The position numbers and the translations under genes were made by a program. This document shows positions 5,749-13,582 of a stretch of DNA of 14,715 nt, one piece after another. The stretch is from PZPK01 sp963974595 (GTDB lineage Bacteria > Pseudomonadota > Gammaproteobacteria > Pseudomonadales > Oleiphilaceae), in contig CAXBDA010000072.1 of the NCBI GenBank assembly GCA_963974595.1, positions 1 through 14,715 of the forward strand, in the 5' to 3' direction. Below the pieces are notes generated by a model that saw nothing but the letters and a program-made list of their open reading frames with translations, searched no databases and was not told where the DNA came from. Position 1 is the stretch's first letter; each line of letters opens with the position of its first letter.

Positions 5749-5937
5749 ATGTCAGATAATGATATAGAAGAAGTGAAATCACCCTGTGTCAGTATTTGTG
5801 CCTTAGATATGAATGATGTCTGTGTTGGCTGTCATCGTACTGGGGATGAAATTACGCAGTGGTGGGGAATGGATAAAAAAGCAAAACTAGCCGCACTCGA
5901 AAAGGCAAAAGAACGTGAAAAAGGTTCATATATTTAG
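5749..5937 (+). CDS. DUF1289 small cysteine-rich protein
   Basis: This 62-residue protein has the DUF1289 signature SPCVSICALD, then CVGCHRTGDEI and a WWG-containing helix. The four cysteines C13, C17, C25 and C28 look like a metal site, presumably zinc or an iron-sulfur centre. The biochemical role is not known. The C-terminal third is a highly charged helix (KKAKLAALEKAKEREKG). The ATG at 5749 has CAGGTAG about nine bases upstream. It lies between the carbonic anhydrase gene and purT, on the same strand. Confidence 0.9.
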   Translation: MSDNDIEEVKSPCVSICALDMNDVCVGCHRTGDEITQWWGMDKKAKLAALEKAKEREKGSYI

Positions 5938-6000
5938 TCTCGGGCAGGCTTAAGTTTACTATTTTACGATCAAAATTTTAATGAGTAAGAGATCTTCTTT

Positions 6001-7194
6001 ATGACAACTATCGGTACGCCGCTTTCTAGTACAGCAAAAAAAGTCTTATTTTGTGGTTCAGGTGAACTAGGTAAAGAAGTGGTTATAGAGTTGCAGCGAT
6101 TTGGTGTTGAAGTCATTGCGGTGGATCGATACGAAAATGCCCCTGCGATGCAAGTTGCCCATCGCTCTCATGTTATTGATATGCTCAATGCGAACGCTTT
6201 GCGTGCTGTTATCGAGTTAGAACAGCCCGACTTTATTGTCCCCGAAATTGAAGCGATTGCCACGTCCGAGCTGGTTGCTCTAGAAAAGGAAGGTTTTACG
6301 GTGATACCCTCTGCAAGAGCCGTAAACCTGACAATGAATCGAGAAGGTATTCGCCGATTAGCGGCCGAAACCTTAGGCCTTAAAACATCAGCTTATCAAT
6401 TTGCAGACAATCATGCAGCCTATGTCAAAGCCATTGAAGACATCGGTTTGCCTTGCGTGATTAAACCGATTATGAGTTCGTCGGGAAAAGGTCAGAGTAC
6501 TGTCATGACGAAAGACGATATCGAGTCAGCTTGGTTCTACTCTCAGGAAGGTGGTCGTAGCGGCGCCGGAACGGTCATTATTGAAGGCTTTGTCGACTTC
6601 GATTATGAAATTACCTTGTTAACCGTTCGTCATGGTGAGCAAAATAGCAGACAAACAACTTTCTGCGAGCCTATTGGGCATGTCCAGAAAAATGGCGACT
6701 ACCAACAGTCCTGGCAGCCACAGGCTATGTCTGGGCAAGCCTTAAAGAATGCCCAGGAAATGGCATATAAAGTAACTGAAAACTTAGGTGGTAATGGGGT
6801 ATTTGGTGTTGAACTTTTTGTAAAAGGGGATGAGGTTTTATTTAGTGAAGTCTCACCACGACCACACGATACTGGTTTAGTCACCTTGATTTCCCAAGAT
6901 CTGTCAGAATTTGCTTTACATGCGCGTGCAATATTGGGTTTGCCTATTCCAGCGATTAAACAGTTCGGTGCCGCTGCGTCTTCAGTGATTTTAGTTGAAG
7001 GCGAATCGACACAGCTTCGTTTTTCTAATTTAGAAACTGCACTGCAAAAGCCAAATACCCAGCTTCGTTTATTTGGAAAACCAGAAGTCAAAGGGCAGAG
7101 AAGAATGGGTGTTGGCTTAGCTTTAGGCGAAACGATTGAAGAGGCCATTGAACAAGCGAAGTTTGTCTCATCAACAGTAAAAGTCAGCCTTTAA
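6001..7194 (+). CDS. purT: Formate-dependent phosphoribosylglycinamide formyltransferase 2
   Basis: This 397-residue ATP-grasp enzyme converts GAR, formate and ATP to formyl-GAR in step three of purine synthesis, in parallel with folate-dependent PurN. The PreATP-grasp domain occupies about 10-115, with the nucleotide-binding GSGELGKEV and the EIEAIAT segment at 82-88. The ATP-grasp domain runs from about 117 to 310, with VIKPIMSSSGKGQS at 153-166. E271 and E283 in GVFGVELF and FSEVSPRPHDTG are expected metal ligands. The length matches E. coli PurT (about 392). The ATG at 6001 gives the conserved MTTIGTPL start, although the upstream ribosome site is weak. No PurR-type operator was recognised upstream. 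Confidence 0.97.
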   Translation: MTTIGTPLSSTAKKVLFCGSGELGKEVVIELQRFGVEVIAVDRYENAPAMQVAHRSHVIDMLNANALRAVIELEQPDFIVPEIEAIATSELVALEKEGFTVIPSARAVNLTMNREGIRRLAAETLGLKTSAYQFADNHAAYVKAIEDIGLPCVIKPIMSSSGKGQSTVMTKDDIESAWFYSQEGGRSGAGTVIIEGFVDFDYEITLLTVRHGEQNSRQTTFCEPIGHVQKNGDYQQSWQPQAMSGQALKNAQEMAYKVTENLGGNGVFGVELFVKGDEVLFSEVSPRPHDTGLVTLISQDLSEFALHARAILGLPIPAIKQFGAAASSVILVEGESTQLRFSNLETALQKPNTQLRLFGKPEVKGQRRMGVGLALGETIEEAIEQAKFVSSTVKVSL

Positions 7195-7206
7195 ACGTAT
7201 TAACAA

Positions 7207-7725
7207 ATGACAGCTCAAACAATATTAATCGAATCAGGCTTTAAGCCTCTTTTGGGTGAAGCCCCTAAGGTGTTAATTTTAGGCACCATGCCGAGTGTAC
7301 AGTCCTTAAAAACACAACAATATTATGGGCATCCAAGAAATGCCTTTTGGTGGATCATGTCAGAACTATGTGGCTTTGATAATGCACTGAGTTATTCCGA
7401 AAAAGTCAGCCTGATTTTAAAACATAATATTGCTGTATGGGATGTCATTGCTTCCTGTTATCGCCCCGGCAGCTTGGATAGCAAAATAGATCAAAACACG
7501 GTCACGCTGAATTGTTTATCAGAATTACTCGAAAAATATCCGAGTATTCAGCTAATCGCGTTTAATGGGCAGGCTGCAGAGAAATTGTATAAGAAGTTTA
7601 TCGATGAAAATGACTGGCAAGGTGATAAAGTTATTTTACCCTCTACGAGCCCTGCAAATGCAGCGTTGACAAAAGAAAATAAGTTAATCAAGTGGTTAAT
7701 GATAAGGTCTTACTTTACGGATTAA
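7207..7725 (+). CDS. DNA-deoxyinosine glycosylase (UDG superfamily)
   Basis: This 172-residue member of the uracil-DNA-glycosylase superfamily belongs to the hypoxanthine-DNA glycosylase branch, which removes deaminated bases in base-excision repair. Visible motifs are LGTMPSVQSL (25-34), QYYGHPRNAFW (38-48) and the LPSTSPANA loop at 144-152. The Asn-containing motif at 45 and the SPANA loop correspond to the active-site segments of that family. It starts 12 bases after the purT stop and is probably cotranscribed. The nearest purine-rich element upstream is weak, so translation may rely on coupling. Its stop codon lies inside a 14-bp perfect palindrome. Confidence 0.9.
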   Translation: MTAQTILIESGFKPLLGEAPKVLILGTMPSVQSLKTQQYYGHPRNAFWWIMSELCGFDNALSYSEKVSLILKHNIAVWDVIASCYRPGSLDSKIDQNTVTLNCLSELLEKYPSIQLIAFNGQAAEKLYKKFIDENDWQGDKVILPSTSPANAALTKENKLIKWLMIRSYFTD

Positions 7726-7736
7726 GGTCGACCTTA
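7723..7736. repeat. 14-bp perfect palindrome overlapping the glycosylase stop
   Basis: TAAGGTCGACCTTA is fully self-complementary and includes the TAA stop at 7723-7725. There is no loop and no T-run, so it is not an intrinsic terminator. It could be a protein-binding site before miaE, or chance. Confidence 0.5.
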
Positions 7737-7782
7737 CTAATTAAATGTAGGCTATTTATTTTAAAAGAGATACGACGTATTC

Positions 7783-8388
7783 ATGCAAGACTTAAGCGAA
7801 ATAAAAGCCTTTCTAGGCAGTGAAACACCCGATTTATGGCTTCAAAATGCCCTCGATAATCAGGCAGATATGTTAATAGATCATGCTCACTGTGAAAAAA
7901 AAGCGGCGACTACCGCTTTAAATCTGATCAACCGTTATCCTCACGATAATGATTTGTTAATGAAAATGTCGCGCTTGGCACGTGAAGAATTGAGGCATTT
8001 TGAACAAGTGTTGAAGTTTTTAAAGAAACGAAAGATACGCTATACCAATCTTACCGCTTCACGTTATGCAGCCAAATTACGTGAACATGTGCGTAAAAAT
8101 GAACCTGAGAAATTGGCTGATATCCTGATAATCGGCGCTTTTATCGAAGCGCGCTCGTGTGAGCGGTTTGCGAAGATAGCACCCTTGCTGGAAGATGACC
8201 TAGCTGAATTTTATCACTCGCTTCTCAAATCAGAATCCCGTCATTATGAGGATTACCTCACCTTAGCGAGAAAATATGCTAAGCAGAGTATTGATGAAAG
8301 GGTGGTTTATTTCCGTGAAATAGAAAACCGTTTAATTGCCGAACCCGATACCGCGTTTCGGTTTCATAGTGGGCCAGTGAGTGTTTAA
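7783..8388 (+). CDS. miaE: tRNA-(ms2io6A)-hydroxylase MiaE
   Basis: This 201-residue ferritin-like di-iron monooxygenase hydroxylates the isopentenyl group of ms2i6A37 in tRNAs reading UNN codons. The di-iron ligands follow the family pattern: E38 (HCEKK), E69 and H72 (REELRH), E122 (FIEARSCERF), E151 and H154 (ESRHYED). Near-C-terminal FRFHSGP is also conserved in MiaE. Residues and length all look intact. MiaE requires MiaA and MiaB products as substrate, and these are not in the window. The ATG at 7783 is preceded by a weak AAGAGATA element. It is the last gene of the plus-strand run. Confidence 0.96.
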   Translation: MQDLSEIKAFLGSETPDLWLQNALDNQADMLIDHAHCEKKAATTALNLINRYPHDNDLLMKMSRLAREELRHFEQVLKFLKKRKIRYTNLTASRYAAKLREHVRKNEPEKLADILIIGAFIEARSCERFAKIAPLLEDDLAEFYHSLLKSESRHYEDYLTLARKYAKQSIDERVVYFREIENRLIAEPDTAFRFHSGPVSV

Positions 8389-8406
8389 GTTGCAACAGAC
8401 TCTGGT

Positions 8407-8437
8407 ATTGAGCTTGAATTAGAGCCTCAAGCTCAAT
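8407..8437. terminator. 11-bp stem-loop between convergent miaE and the lipoprotein gene
   Basis: ATTGAGCTTGA (8407-8417) pairs perfectly with TCAAGCTCAAT (8427-8437) around a nine-base loop, 18 bases after the miaE stop. No clear T-run follows on either strand, so it may act as a weak bidirectional terminator or RNA-stabilising hairpin. It is the strongest hairpin between these convergent genes. Confidence 0.5.
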
Positions 8438-8448
8438 CGAAGTATTTC

Positions 8449-8478
8449 TAACTAACTTAACAAGTACTTAGTTAGTTA
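8449..8478. other. 9-bp inverted repeat containing the lipoprotein stop codon
   Basis: TAACTAACT (8449-8457) and AGTTAGTTA (8470-8478) pair around a 12-base loop. The minus-strand stop codon (8468-8470) sits at the edge of the right arm. The arms are AT-rich, and it may add to transcription termination between the convergent genes. Confidence 0.4.
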
Positions 8479-9724
8479 CTATCTGTACTTCTATGGTATC
8501 AGTGAACGGGCCAATGCCGTTGTTGTTATCATAATAACGCACCTCGATTTCGGTAATGCCGACCTCTGTAAATGTTATTTCACCCGTATTATCGATAGAA
8601 AGCGCTGTACCAGAAATTGTATCGTTAACTGACCATGTCGTATATTCATCATCACTCACGTTTGTGCTGTAAGAATTATCACTCCTTTTTAAGTTAGCCG
8701 TTAATTGTTCAGGGCTGTCGACAAGTTTAAATTCTAAGATGCTCTTGTCTTCTTCTATAGCAATATTATTGATGACAGGTTCTTCAGCGACAGTGATTGA
8801 AAGGCTATTAGATTCTTCAGCAACCGTTGTTAAGCAACGCGCAGAAATATTTGCAGAGCCTTCTGAAATACCTGTTGCAAGGCCTTTGGTATTCGTCTCA
8901 TTTGAAATGCTTACTATTTCCTCGTCATCACTTGCCCAAGTCACGTTATTGGTTATATCTGCAGTGCTTGTATCGTCATAGGTGCCAGTCGCTGTGAATG
9001 CTAAGGTGTTGCCAGTATAAATAGAGTTATCACTGGCGTTTATCTGGACTGAATCTATGTCATCATTAATTGTGATATCTGTGCTGTCAGTAATGCTGTT
9101 TTTAGTTGCTGTTACGGTTGATGTGCCGTCTTTGTGTGTGGAAAATACACCTGATGCATCAATCGATAAGCGGGTAGGGTCATCGGGAGTCCACGTTACG
9201 CTAGTCGTGATATTTCTAACGGTCGCATCGTCATAATTGCCATTAGCTATCAATTCGTAGCCAGAACGGCAAACTGAAACAGAGGATGGGTTATTATTAA
9301 TAATATCTATTGTTTCTAAAAGCGCGTCTGATAATTGAATATCTGTAGAGGCAAACAAGTCAGCCAGTGTGGCTGTAATTGTAACAAGCCCAACCGCTTT
9401 CCCTGTCAATAGGCCCTCTGAATTAATACTGGCAATATTATTATTTGAACTAGACCATTTAACTTTGTTGGATACATCGATAGAAGGAGTGCTTTCATTA
9501 GCAATAAACGCTTCTGCCTTCATTGGAAGTGTTTCTAATGCTTCAATTATCGATTTATCACTACTCACCTGAAGAGACGTAATATTTAACTGGTTTACGT
9601 CAAGAGCATCTTTTAGCTTTTGTGCATCTTCGCTATTGCCACATGCCGTCAGAATCAGTGCAAAAGCCAAGCGGCTTAGAAGGATTACCATCGTTTTGAT
9701 TAAAAATACTTTATTAGAATGCAT
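8468..9724 (-). CDS. Lipoprotein with Big_2-like immunoglobulin-fold repeats
   Basis: This 418-residue protein has an N-terminal signal segment (residues 12-27) with lipobox LILTACG, so C28 is the likely lipidated cysteine. About four tandem Ig-like units follow, at roughly 48-130, 136-219, 221-312 and 317-418. Each has the bacterial Big_2 pattern: a V-W-[ST] strand (VKWSSSNNNIASI, VTWTPDDPTRLSI, VTWASDDEEIVSI) and then a G-x-ATG or G-x-VTITA-like strand. The protein is acidic and low in basic residues, typical of exported adhesin-like or matrix proteins. The start overlaps the end of the upstream outer-membrane gene by 11 bp; a second Met at residue 12 would keep the lipobox. The function is unknown, probably surface attachment or an outer-membrane partner. 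Confidence 0.85.
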   Translation of the reverse strand: MHSNKVFLIKTMVILLSRLAFALILTACGNSEDAQKLKDALDVNQLNITSLQVSSDKSIIEALETLPMKAEAFIANESTPSIDVSNKVKWSSSNNNIASINSEGLLTGKAVGLVTITATLADLFASTDIQLSDALLETIDIINNNPSSVSVCRSGYELIANGNYDDATVRNITTSVTWTPDDPTRLSIDASGVFSTHKDGTSTVTATKNSITDSTDITINDDIDSVQINASDNSIYTGNTLAFTATGTYDDTSTADITNNVTWASDDEEIVSISNETNTKGLATGISEGSANISARCLTTVAEESNSLSITVAEEPVINNIAIEEDKSILEFKLVDSPEQLTANLKRSDNSYSTNVSDDEYTTWSVNDTISGTALSIDNTGEITFTEVGITEIEVRYYDNNNGIGPFTDTIEVQIVTN

Positions 9725-10238
9725 AACGAACTCCCAAACTACCTGTATCCAAACTTATATCCTTTTTATTAAGGAAGCGCTGACCACGAATATTCACAAA
9801 CCAGTTCTCACTTTTCCCTAAACGCCATTCAAAACCACCGCCATAACTGAAATCGTCAAAATCGACTTTGCCTGGTTCACCGGTTCCACTTCGATCAACA
9901 TCCCATTCACTCATGCCATACCCCAGCAAAATGAATACTTTCATACCATCTTTAGTATCAGGTGATTCGAGACGAAGGTTTACACCGGCGATGGTATTTA
10001 ATGAAAGCTCAAGGCCTGATTGTTTATCATTACTTAAGCCTGTTCCATAGTAGGCTTCAAGTCCGATTTGTTTTTCAAGATAAAAGCCAAAGCGTGTTTC
10101 TAAGGCTAAAGGATTGAATTTTTCATCTGCTATTTTAGAAAAGGCATAACTGGTATTGATCTCACCGTATAGCTCTGTTGCTGATGCAAATTCGGCGCTA
10201 AAAAGTGCAAGACAGGCTAGCGAAATAAGTTTGTTCAC
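9714..10238 (-). CDS. Small outer-membrane beta-barrel protein
   Basis: This 174-residue protein has a signal peptide (MNKLISLACLALFSAEFASA, cleavage near 20-21). It is followed by alternating amphipathic strands and a C-terminal RYAF ending in Phe, the mark recognised by the BAM assembly machinery. The pattern (ELYGEINTSYAF, RFGFYLEKQIGLEAYYG, FSYGGGFEWRLG, WFVNIRGQRF) fits an eight-stranded OmpA-like or OMP_b-brl barrel. The GTG at 10238 has AGGAAG six bases upstream. Its last codons overlap the start of the lipoprotein gene, implying coupled expression. The ligand or role is not evident. Confidence 0.85.
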   Translation of the reverse strand: MNKLISLACLALFSAEFASATELYGEINTSYAFSKIADEKFNPLALETRFGFYLEKQIGLEAYYGTGLSNDKQSGLELSLNTIAGVNLRLESPDTKDGMKVFILLGYGMSEWDVDRSGTGEPGKVDFDDFSYGGGFEWRLGKSENWFVNIRGQRFLNKKDISLDTGSLGVRYAF

Positions 10239-10299
10239 GAAATTCTTCCTTATTGGAAAAGTAGATTAAGGCTCAAAATGTACATAAACTGCGTTATGA

Positions 10300-10325
10300 T
10301 AACGGCCATTTTTAATGGCTCGTTA
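10300..10325. other. Hairpin in the divergent OMP/HAD intergenic region
   Basis: TAACG-GCCATT (10300-10310) pairs with AATGGC, a one-base bulge, and CGTTA (10314-10325) around a TTT loop. This is an 11-bp stem with a single bulge. It lies about 60 bp upstream of the barrel gene start and 97 bp before the HAD gene, and could be a regulatory site or structured 5' leader. No T-run follows it. Confidence 0.5.
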
Positions 10326-10421
10326 TAAATGCTGAATTCTAGCGGCTTCAGGGTTATTAAACACCCACTTTGTCTCAAATTAGAATACTTTATTGTTATG
10401 GATTAATTTCTTGGAGCAATC

Positions 10422-11042
10422 GTGTCATTAGTTTCGTTACACCCTATTAAAGCTATTTTATTTGATTTAGATGGAACACTTGTTCATTCATCCTTGAACT
10501 TTAAGCAGATCAGAAAAGATATCAACTGCCTGGATGGTGAAGATGTCTTATCATTTCTAGATAGCTTGCCCGTCGAAAGCCGGACTTCTGCTGAGCAAAT
10601 TGTTGTGCAGCATGAATTAAACGATGCCTGTTCATCGACAATTATTTCAGGGGCTGCTGAGCTATTAAACAGGTTAGCTGTATGTGGTTTAAAAACGGGC
10701 ATTGTGACGCGTAATTCAGCGGAAGCCACTCAAATTAAAGTAGCACGGTGTGGTTTAAATATAAAACAGATTTTAACTCGTGAAGATGCACCGGCTAAGC
10801 CTGATCCAAGCGCCTTACTGCATTTTTGTGGGCTATGGGATCTTGTGCCAGAAGAATGTATTTACGTAGGGGATTATGTTTACGATATTCAAGCCGCTAA
10901 TAATGCAAAGATGCATGCGTGTTTGTATGTGAATGAAAAAGTAATCAAGCATTTGCCGGGTTACGCCAAAACAGCAGATTTTATTTGTAGAAATTTTGAT
11001 ATCTTCGAAGATGATGTGAAACGCTATTTAGCTTCTTTTTAG
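10422..11042 (+). CDS. HAD-family hydrolase (phosphatase-like)
   Basis: This 206-residue haloacid dehalogenase-superfamily protein has the four motifs in place: DLDGT with D15 and D17, T96 in IVTRNS, K126 in KPDP, and GDYVYD with D151 and D155. A helical cap sits between about 22 and 75, the subclass I arrangement of phosphoglycolate-phosphatase-like enzymes. The substrate cannot be read from sequence. The GTG at 10422 follows TTGGAGC by five bases. It stands alone on the plus strand and converges on the solute-binding protein gene with a 40-bp gap. Confidence 0.9.
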   Translation: MSLVSLHPIKAILFDLDGTLVHSSLNFKQIRKDINCLDGEDVLSFLDSLPVESRTSAEQIVVQHELNDACSSTIISGAAELLNRLAVCGLKTGIVTRNSAEATQIKVARCGLNIKQILTREDAPAKPDPSALLHFCGLWDLVPEECIYVGDYVYDIQAANNAKMHACLYVNEKVIKHLPGYAKTADFICRNFDIFEDDVKRYLASF

Positions 11043-11082
11043 TAAGTGCTGGTGGGTAGTCGTTAAATTATACCACCCCTGA

Positions 11083-11859
11083 TTATCTATCATCATGAAA
11101 GCTATCTGCTTTAAATTTTTGAATAATGGCATACATAGTACCGTCTCTATACATGGCTTGTAATTGATTTCGCATTTTTTGGATGATTTCGTTATCAATA
11201 TCTAAATGGCAGCCTATTGCTCTAAGCGTTGTGAAAAAATCGAGTTTTGATCGCGTAATTTCAATGCCTGTATGTTTGGAAATATGCTGGGCGCTAAGTA
11301 TATCGCTGGCCCATAAATCAATTCTGTTAACGTTCAGTTTTTGGATATTCGCCTCATTTTGCGCTGCGAAGTCAACTTTATATTCAAAACTATCTAGATA
11401 CTCGCCTATGCCGCTGCCTAAGTAGCTTCCAATACGATAAGGGCGTGCATCACTCAATGCGTTTAGAGCAATATAATCATTATAGGGCATGCTAAAAAAA
11501 CCATGCTTTGAGATAACGACAGGGCTTACCCAAGAGAAGAATACCTCTCTTTCCTGGCTTTTTTCTATGGGAAGAATACAGGTGTTGGTTGTTGTTCGAG
11601 CAGATATTTCTGCTCTTTTTGCCGGTAAAATACGGATGTCATATTTTATTCCAATGTTTTTCATGAGTGTATTTAATATGATTTCTACTAAACCTTTTTT
11701 ATTTATTTCCTGTTTGTCAAAAGTATAAGGCGGGTCGATAAAGGTGACAAAATGGAGGAATATTGTTTTTTCTGAAGCGTGAATAGAGTTAGCTTGGCCT
11801 AATATGGCCAAGCTTATTAACAAGGTGCGGAGTAGGCTGCTGAATTTATCGCCAAACAT
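11083..11859 (-). CDS. Periplasmic solute-binding protein, SBP_bac_3-like
   Basis: This protein of about 258 residues has a signal peptide ending near SIHASE. A two-lobed binding-protein pattern follows: FIDPPYTF near the start of the mature protein, KKGLVEIILNTLMKN, then IGSYLGSGIGEYL, and a C-terminal MYRDGTMYAIIQKF. These match the amino-acid-type (SBP_bac_3) periplasmic binding fold used by ABC transporters or sensory proteins. The ATG at 11859 is chosen because it follows a GAGG element by nine bases and gives a proper signal peptide; the frame stays open upstream to 11904. It overlaps the 3' end of the GlpV-like gene by 14 bp. Neighbouring transport components are absent, so a sensing role is possible. 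Confidence 0.82.
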   Translation of the reverse strand: MFGDKFSSLLRTLLISLAILGQANSIHASEKTIFLHFVTFIDPPYTFDKQEINKKGLVEIILNTLMKNIGIKYDIRILPAKRAEISARTTTNTCILPIEKSQEREVFFSWVSPVVISKHGFFSMPYNDYIALNALSDARPYRIGSYLGSGIGEYLDSFEYKVDFAAQNEANIQKLNVNRIDLWASDILSAQHISKHTGIEITRSKLDFFTTLRAIGCHLDIDNEIIQKMRNQLQAMYRDGTMYAIIQKFKADSFHDDR

Positions 11860-13582
11860 TGATAGCATCCTCGTAAGGCAGTGTTTTAGCTTTAGGTTTT
11901 TCATCTACCTTGCGCTTAGGAGAGCCTTCTTTGTTTAGCCAGACGTCTTTATCCGTTTTGGCATTGAGCATGGGAGCACATTCAGAATATGAGTTTTGAC
12001 TGATACTGAGCAGGGTGTCATCAAAAGCCGTGGCCATGTTGCTCATTGCTTCACTCACGCTTAATTTACCGTTTACGGCAAGGCCAATATATTGCCACCA
12101 TAAACGTGATAATTGAATGTAATCAGGGACATTGGTGCCCGTCGGTGTCCAGAAGTTCTTGCCTGAACTACGATAAAATTCAACTAAGCCTCCAAGATAG
12201 GGGGCTTTTTGAGTCATTTCTTCCGATAGAATATCACTGTGACGAAAGGGGGTTAAGCCGACTAGGGTTTTCTTCAGAGACACGGTCTTTGAGGTAACAA
12301 ACTGCGCATATAACCAAGCGGCTTTCATTCTATCTTTTGGTGTGCTTTTCAAAAAAGTCCATGACCCTGTATCTTGATAACCGAGTTTCATACCGGGTTC
12401 CCAGTAAGCACCTTTAGGTGACGGGGCCATTTTCCATTTAGGCTTACCGTTTTTGTAGACAATCGGCGTGTCAGCTTTGGTTAACTCTGCTGTAAATGCG
12501 CTATACCACCAAATTTGTTGCGCAATATTGCCTTTAGACAGCCATTTACCGGCTTCAGTAAAATTGAGTGTTTTTGCTTCAGGTGGTGCATATTTGTCTA
12601 ACCAATCAATGTATTTTGAAACGGAATATATTGCAGCCGGACTATCCAATGCCCCCCCTCGGGCGGTACTTGCTCCAACAGGTCTACAGCCTTCAACCCG
12701 AATACCCCATTCATCGACAGGCAGGCCATTAGGTAAACCTTTATCGCCTGTGCCTCCTAGTGATAACCATGCATCTGAAATGCGCCACCCTAGGGATGGG
12801 TCACGTTTACCATAATCCATGTGGCCCCAAATACGCTGTCCGTCAATTTCTTTTATATGAATGCTAAAAAATTCTGCAATATCTTCATAAGCAGACCAGT
12901 TTTGTGGAACACCTAGTTGGTAGCCATAAATGGCATAAAATTTATCTTTTAAATCTGTCCGTTCAAACCAGTCAGCCCGATACCAATATAAATTTGCAAA
13001 TTGTTGATCGGGTAGTTGATAGAGGTGCCCGTCTGGCCCCGTTGTGAAATTAATCCCGATAAAATCTGATAAATCGAGTGAAGGGAGTGTGACGCTGGCC
13101 CCTGCATTTTCCATAAAGCTATCGAGTTGAACGATTTCATTTGAACGAAAATGAAAACCAATCAGATCGCTGTCATTAATATAAGCATCGTATAAATTCT
13201 CACCGGTAAAAATTTGGGCCTGTAATTTCTTAATGACATCATCTTCCCCGGTAATCTCATGTATCACGTGGATACCGGTAATATCATGAAATGCTTTTGC
13301 TAATACATTTGATTCATAATGATGTGTTGTGATGCGCTCAGACACGACGCGGATAGTCATATTTTTGAAAGGTTTTGCGGCTTCTTGAAACCAGTTGAGT
13401 TCTTGTTTTTGTTGTTCTAGTGATAAAGTAGAGGGTTGGAATTCGTTAAGTAGCCAAGTTTGGATAACATCAGCATTTTTTTGCGTGCTTGCTGTGACGA
13501 GGTGGCGTGCGTGCGAAATGCCAGCAATGAAAACGCTAATAAAGAGGAGGTGTCTAATTAAGGTGCTGTTTTTCAGAAACAC
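11846..13582 (-). CDS. GlpV-like carbohydrate/polyol ABC substrate-binding protein
   Basis: This 578-residue periplasmic binding protein of the SBP_bac_1 class has a signal peptide (cleavage near AGISHA). The long mature domain contains the ligand-cleft segments LYDAYINDSDLIG, YWYRADWFER, GWRISDAWLSLGG and GYQDTGSWTFLKS. The C-terminal tail with CAPML, a WLNKEGSPKRK segment and ALPYEDA-like ending (LPYEDAINVWR) resembles GlpV, the glycerol-binding protein of the GlpSTPQUV transporter. The substrate (glycerol, other polyol or sugar) is inferred from that resemblance. It starts with GTG at 13582 after AAAGGAA. Neither the permeases nor the ATPases of such a system are adjacent; instead it overlaps a second, unrelated binding-protein gene. 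Confidence 0.85.
   Translation of the reverse strand: MFLKNSTLIRHLLFISVFIAGISHARHLVTASTQKNADVIQTWLLNEFQPSTLSLEQQKQELNWFQEAAKPFKNMTIRVVSERITTHHYESNVLAKAFHDITGIHVIHEITGEDDVIKKLQAQIFTGENLYDAYINDSDLIGFHFRSNEIVQLDSFMENAGASVTLPSLDLSDFIGINFTTGPDGHLYQLPDQQFANLYWYRADWFERTDLKDKFYAIYGYQLGVPQNWSAYEDIAEFFSIHIKEIDGQRIWGHMDYGKRDPSLGWRISDAWLSLGGTGDKGLPNGLPVDEWGIRVEGCRPVGASTARGGALDSPAAIYSVSKYIDWLDKYAPPEAKTLNFTEAGKWLSKGNIAQQIWWYSAFTAELTKADTPIVYKNGKPKWKMAPSPKGAYWEPGMKLGYQDTGSWTFLKSTPKDRMKAAWLYAQFVTSKTVSLKKTLVGLTPFRHSDILSEEMTQKAPYLGGLVEFYRSSGKNFWTPTGTNVPDYIQLSRLWWQYIGLAVNGKLSVSEAMSNMATAFDDTLLSISQNSYSECAPMLNAKTDKDVWLNKEGSPKRKVDEKPKAKTLPYEDAINVWR

Noticed and set aside
6699..7148. Long minus-strand open frame opposite purT
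   Set aside because: It is a shadow of the purT codon pattern, with no ribosome site or family similarity.
7468..7487. GGCAGCTTGGATA-type resemblance to the I-F repeat 3' half
   Set aside because: It sits inside the glycosylase coding sequence, lacks the repeat's 5' half and hairpin, and is readily explained by chance.
11043..11082. GGTGG/CCACC inverted repeat as a terminator between the HAD and solute-binding genes
   Set aside because: It has only five base pairs with a long loop and no T-run, which is too weak to call.
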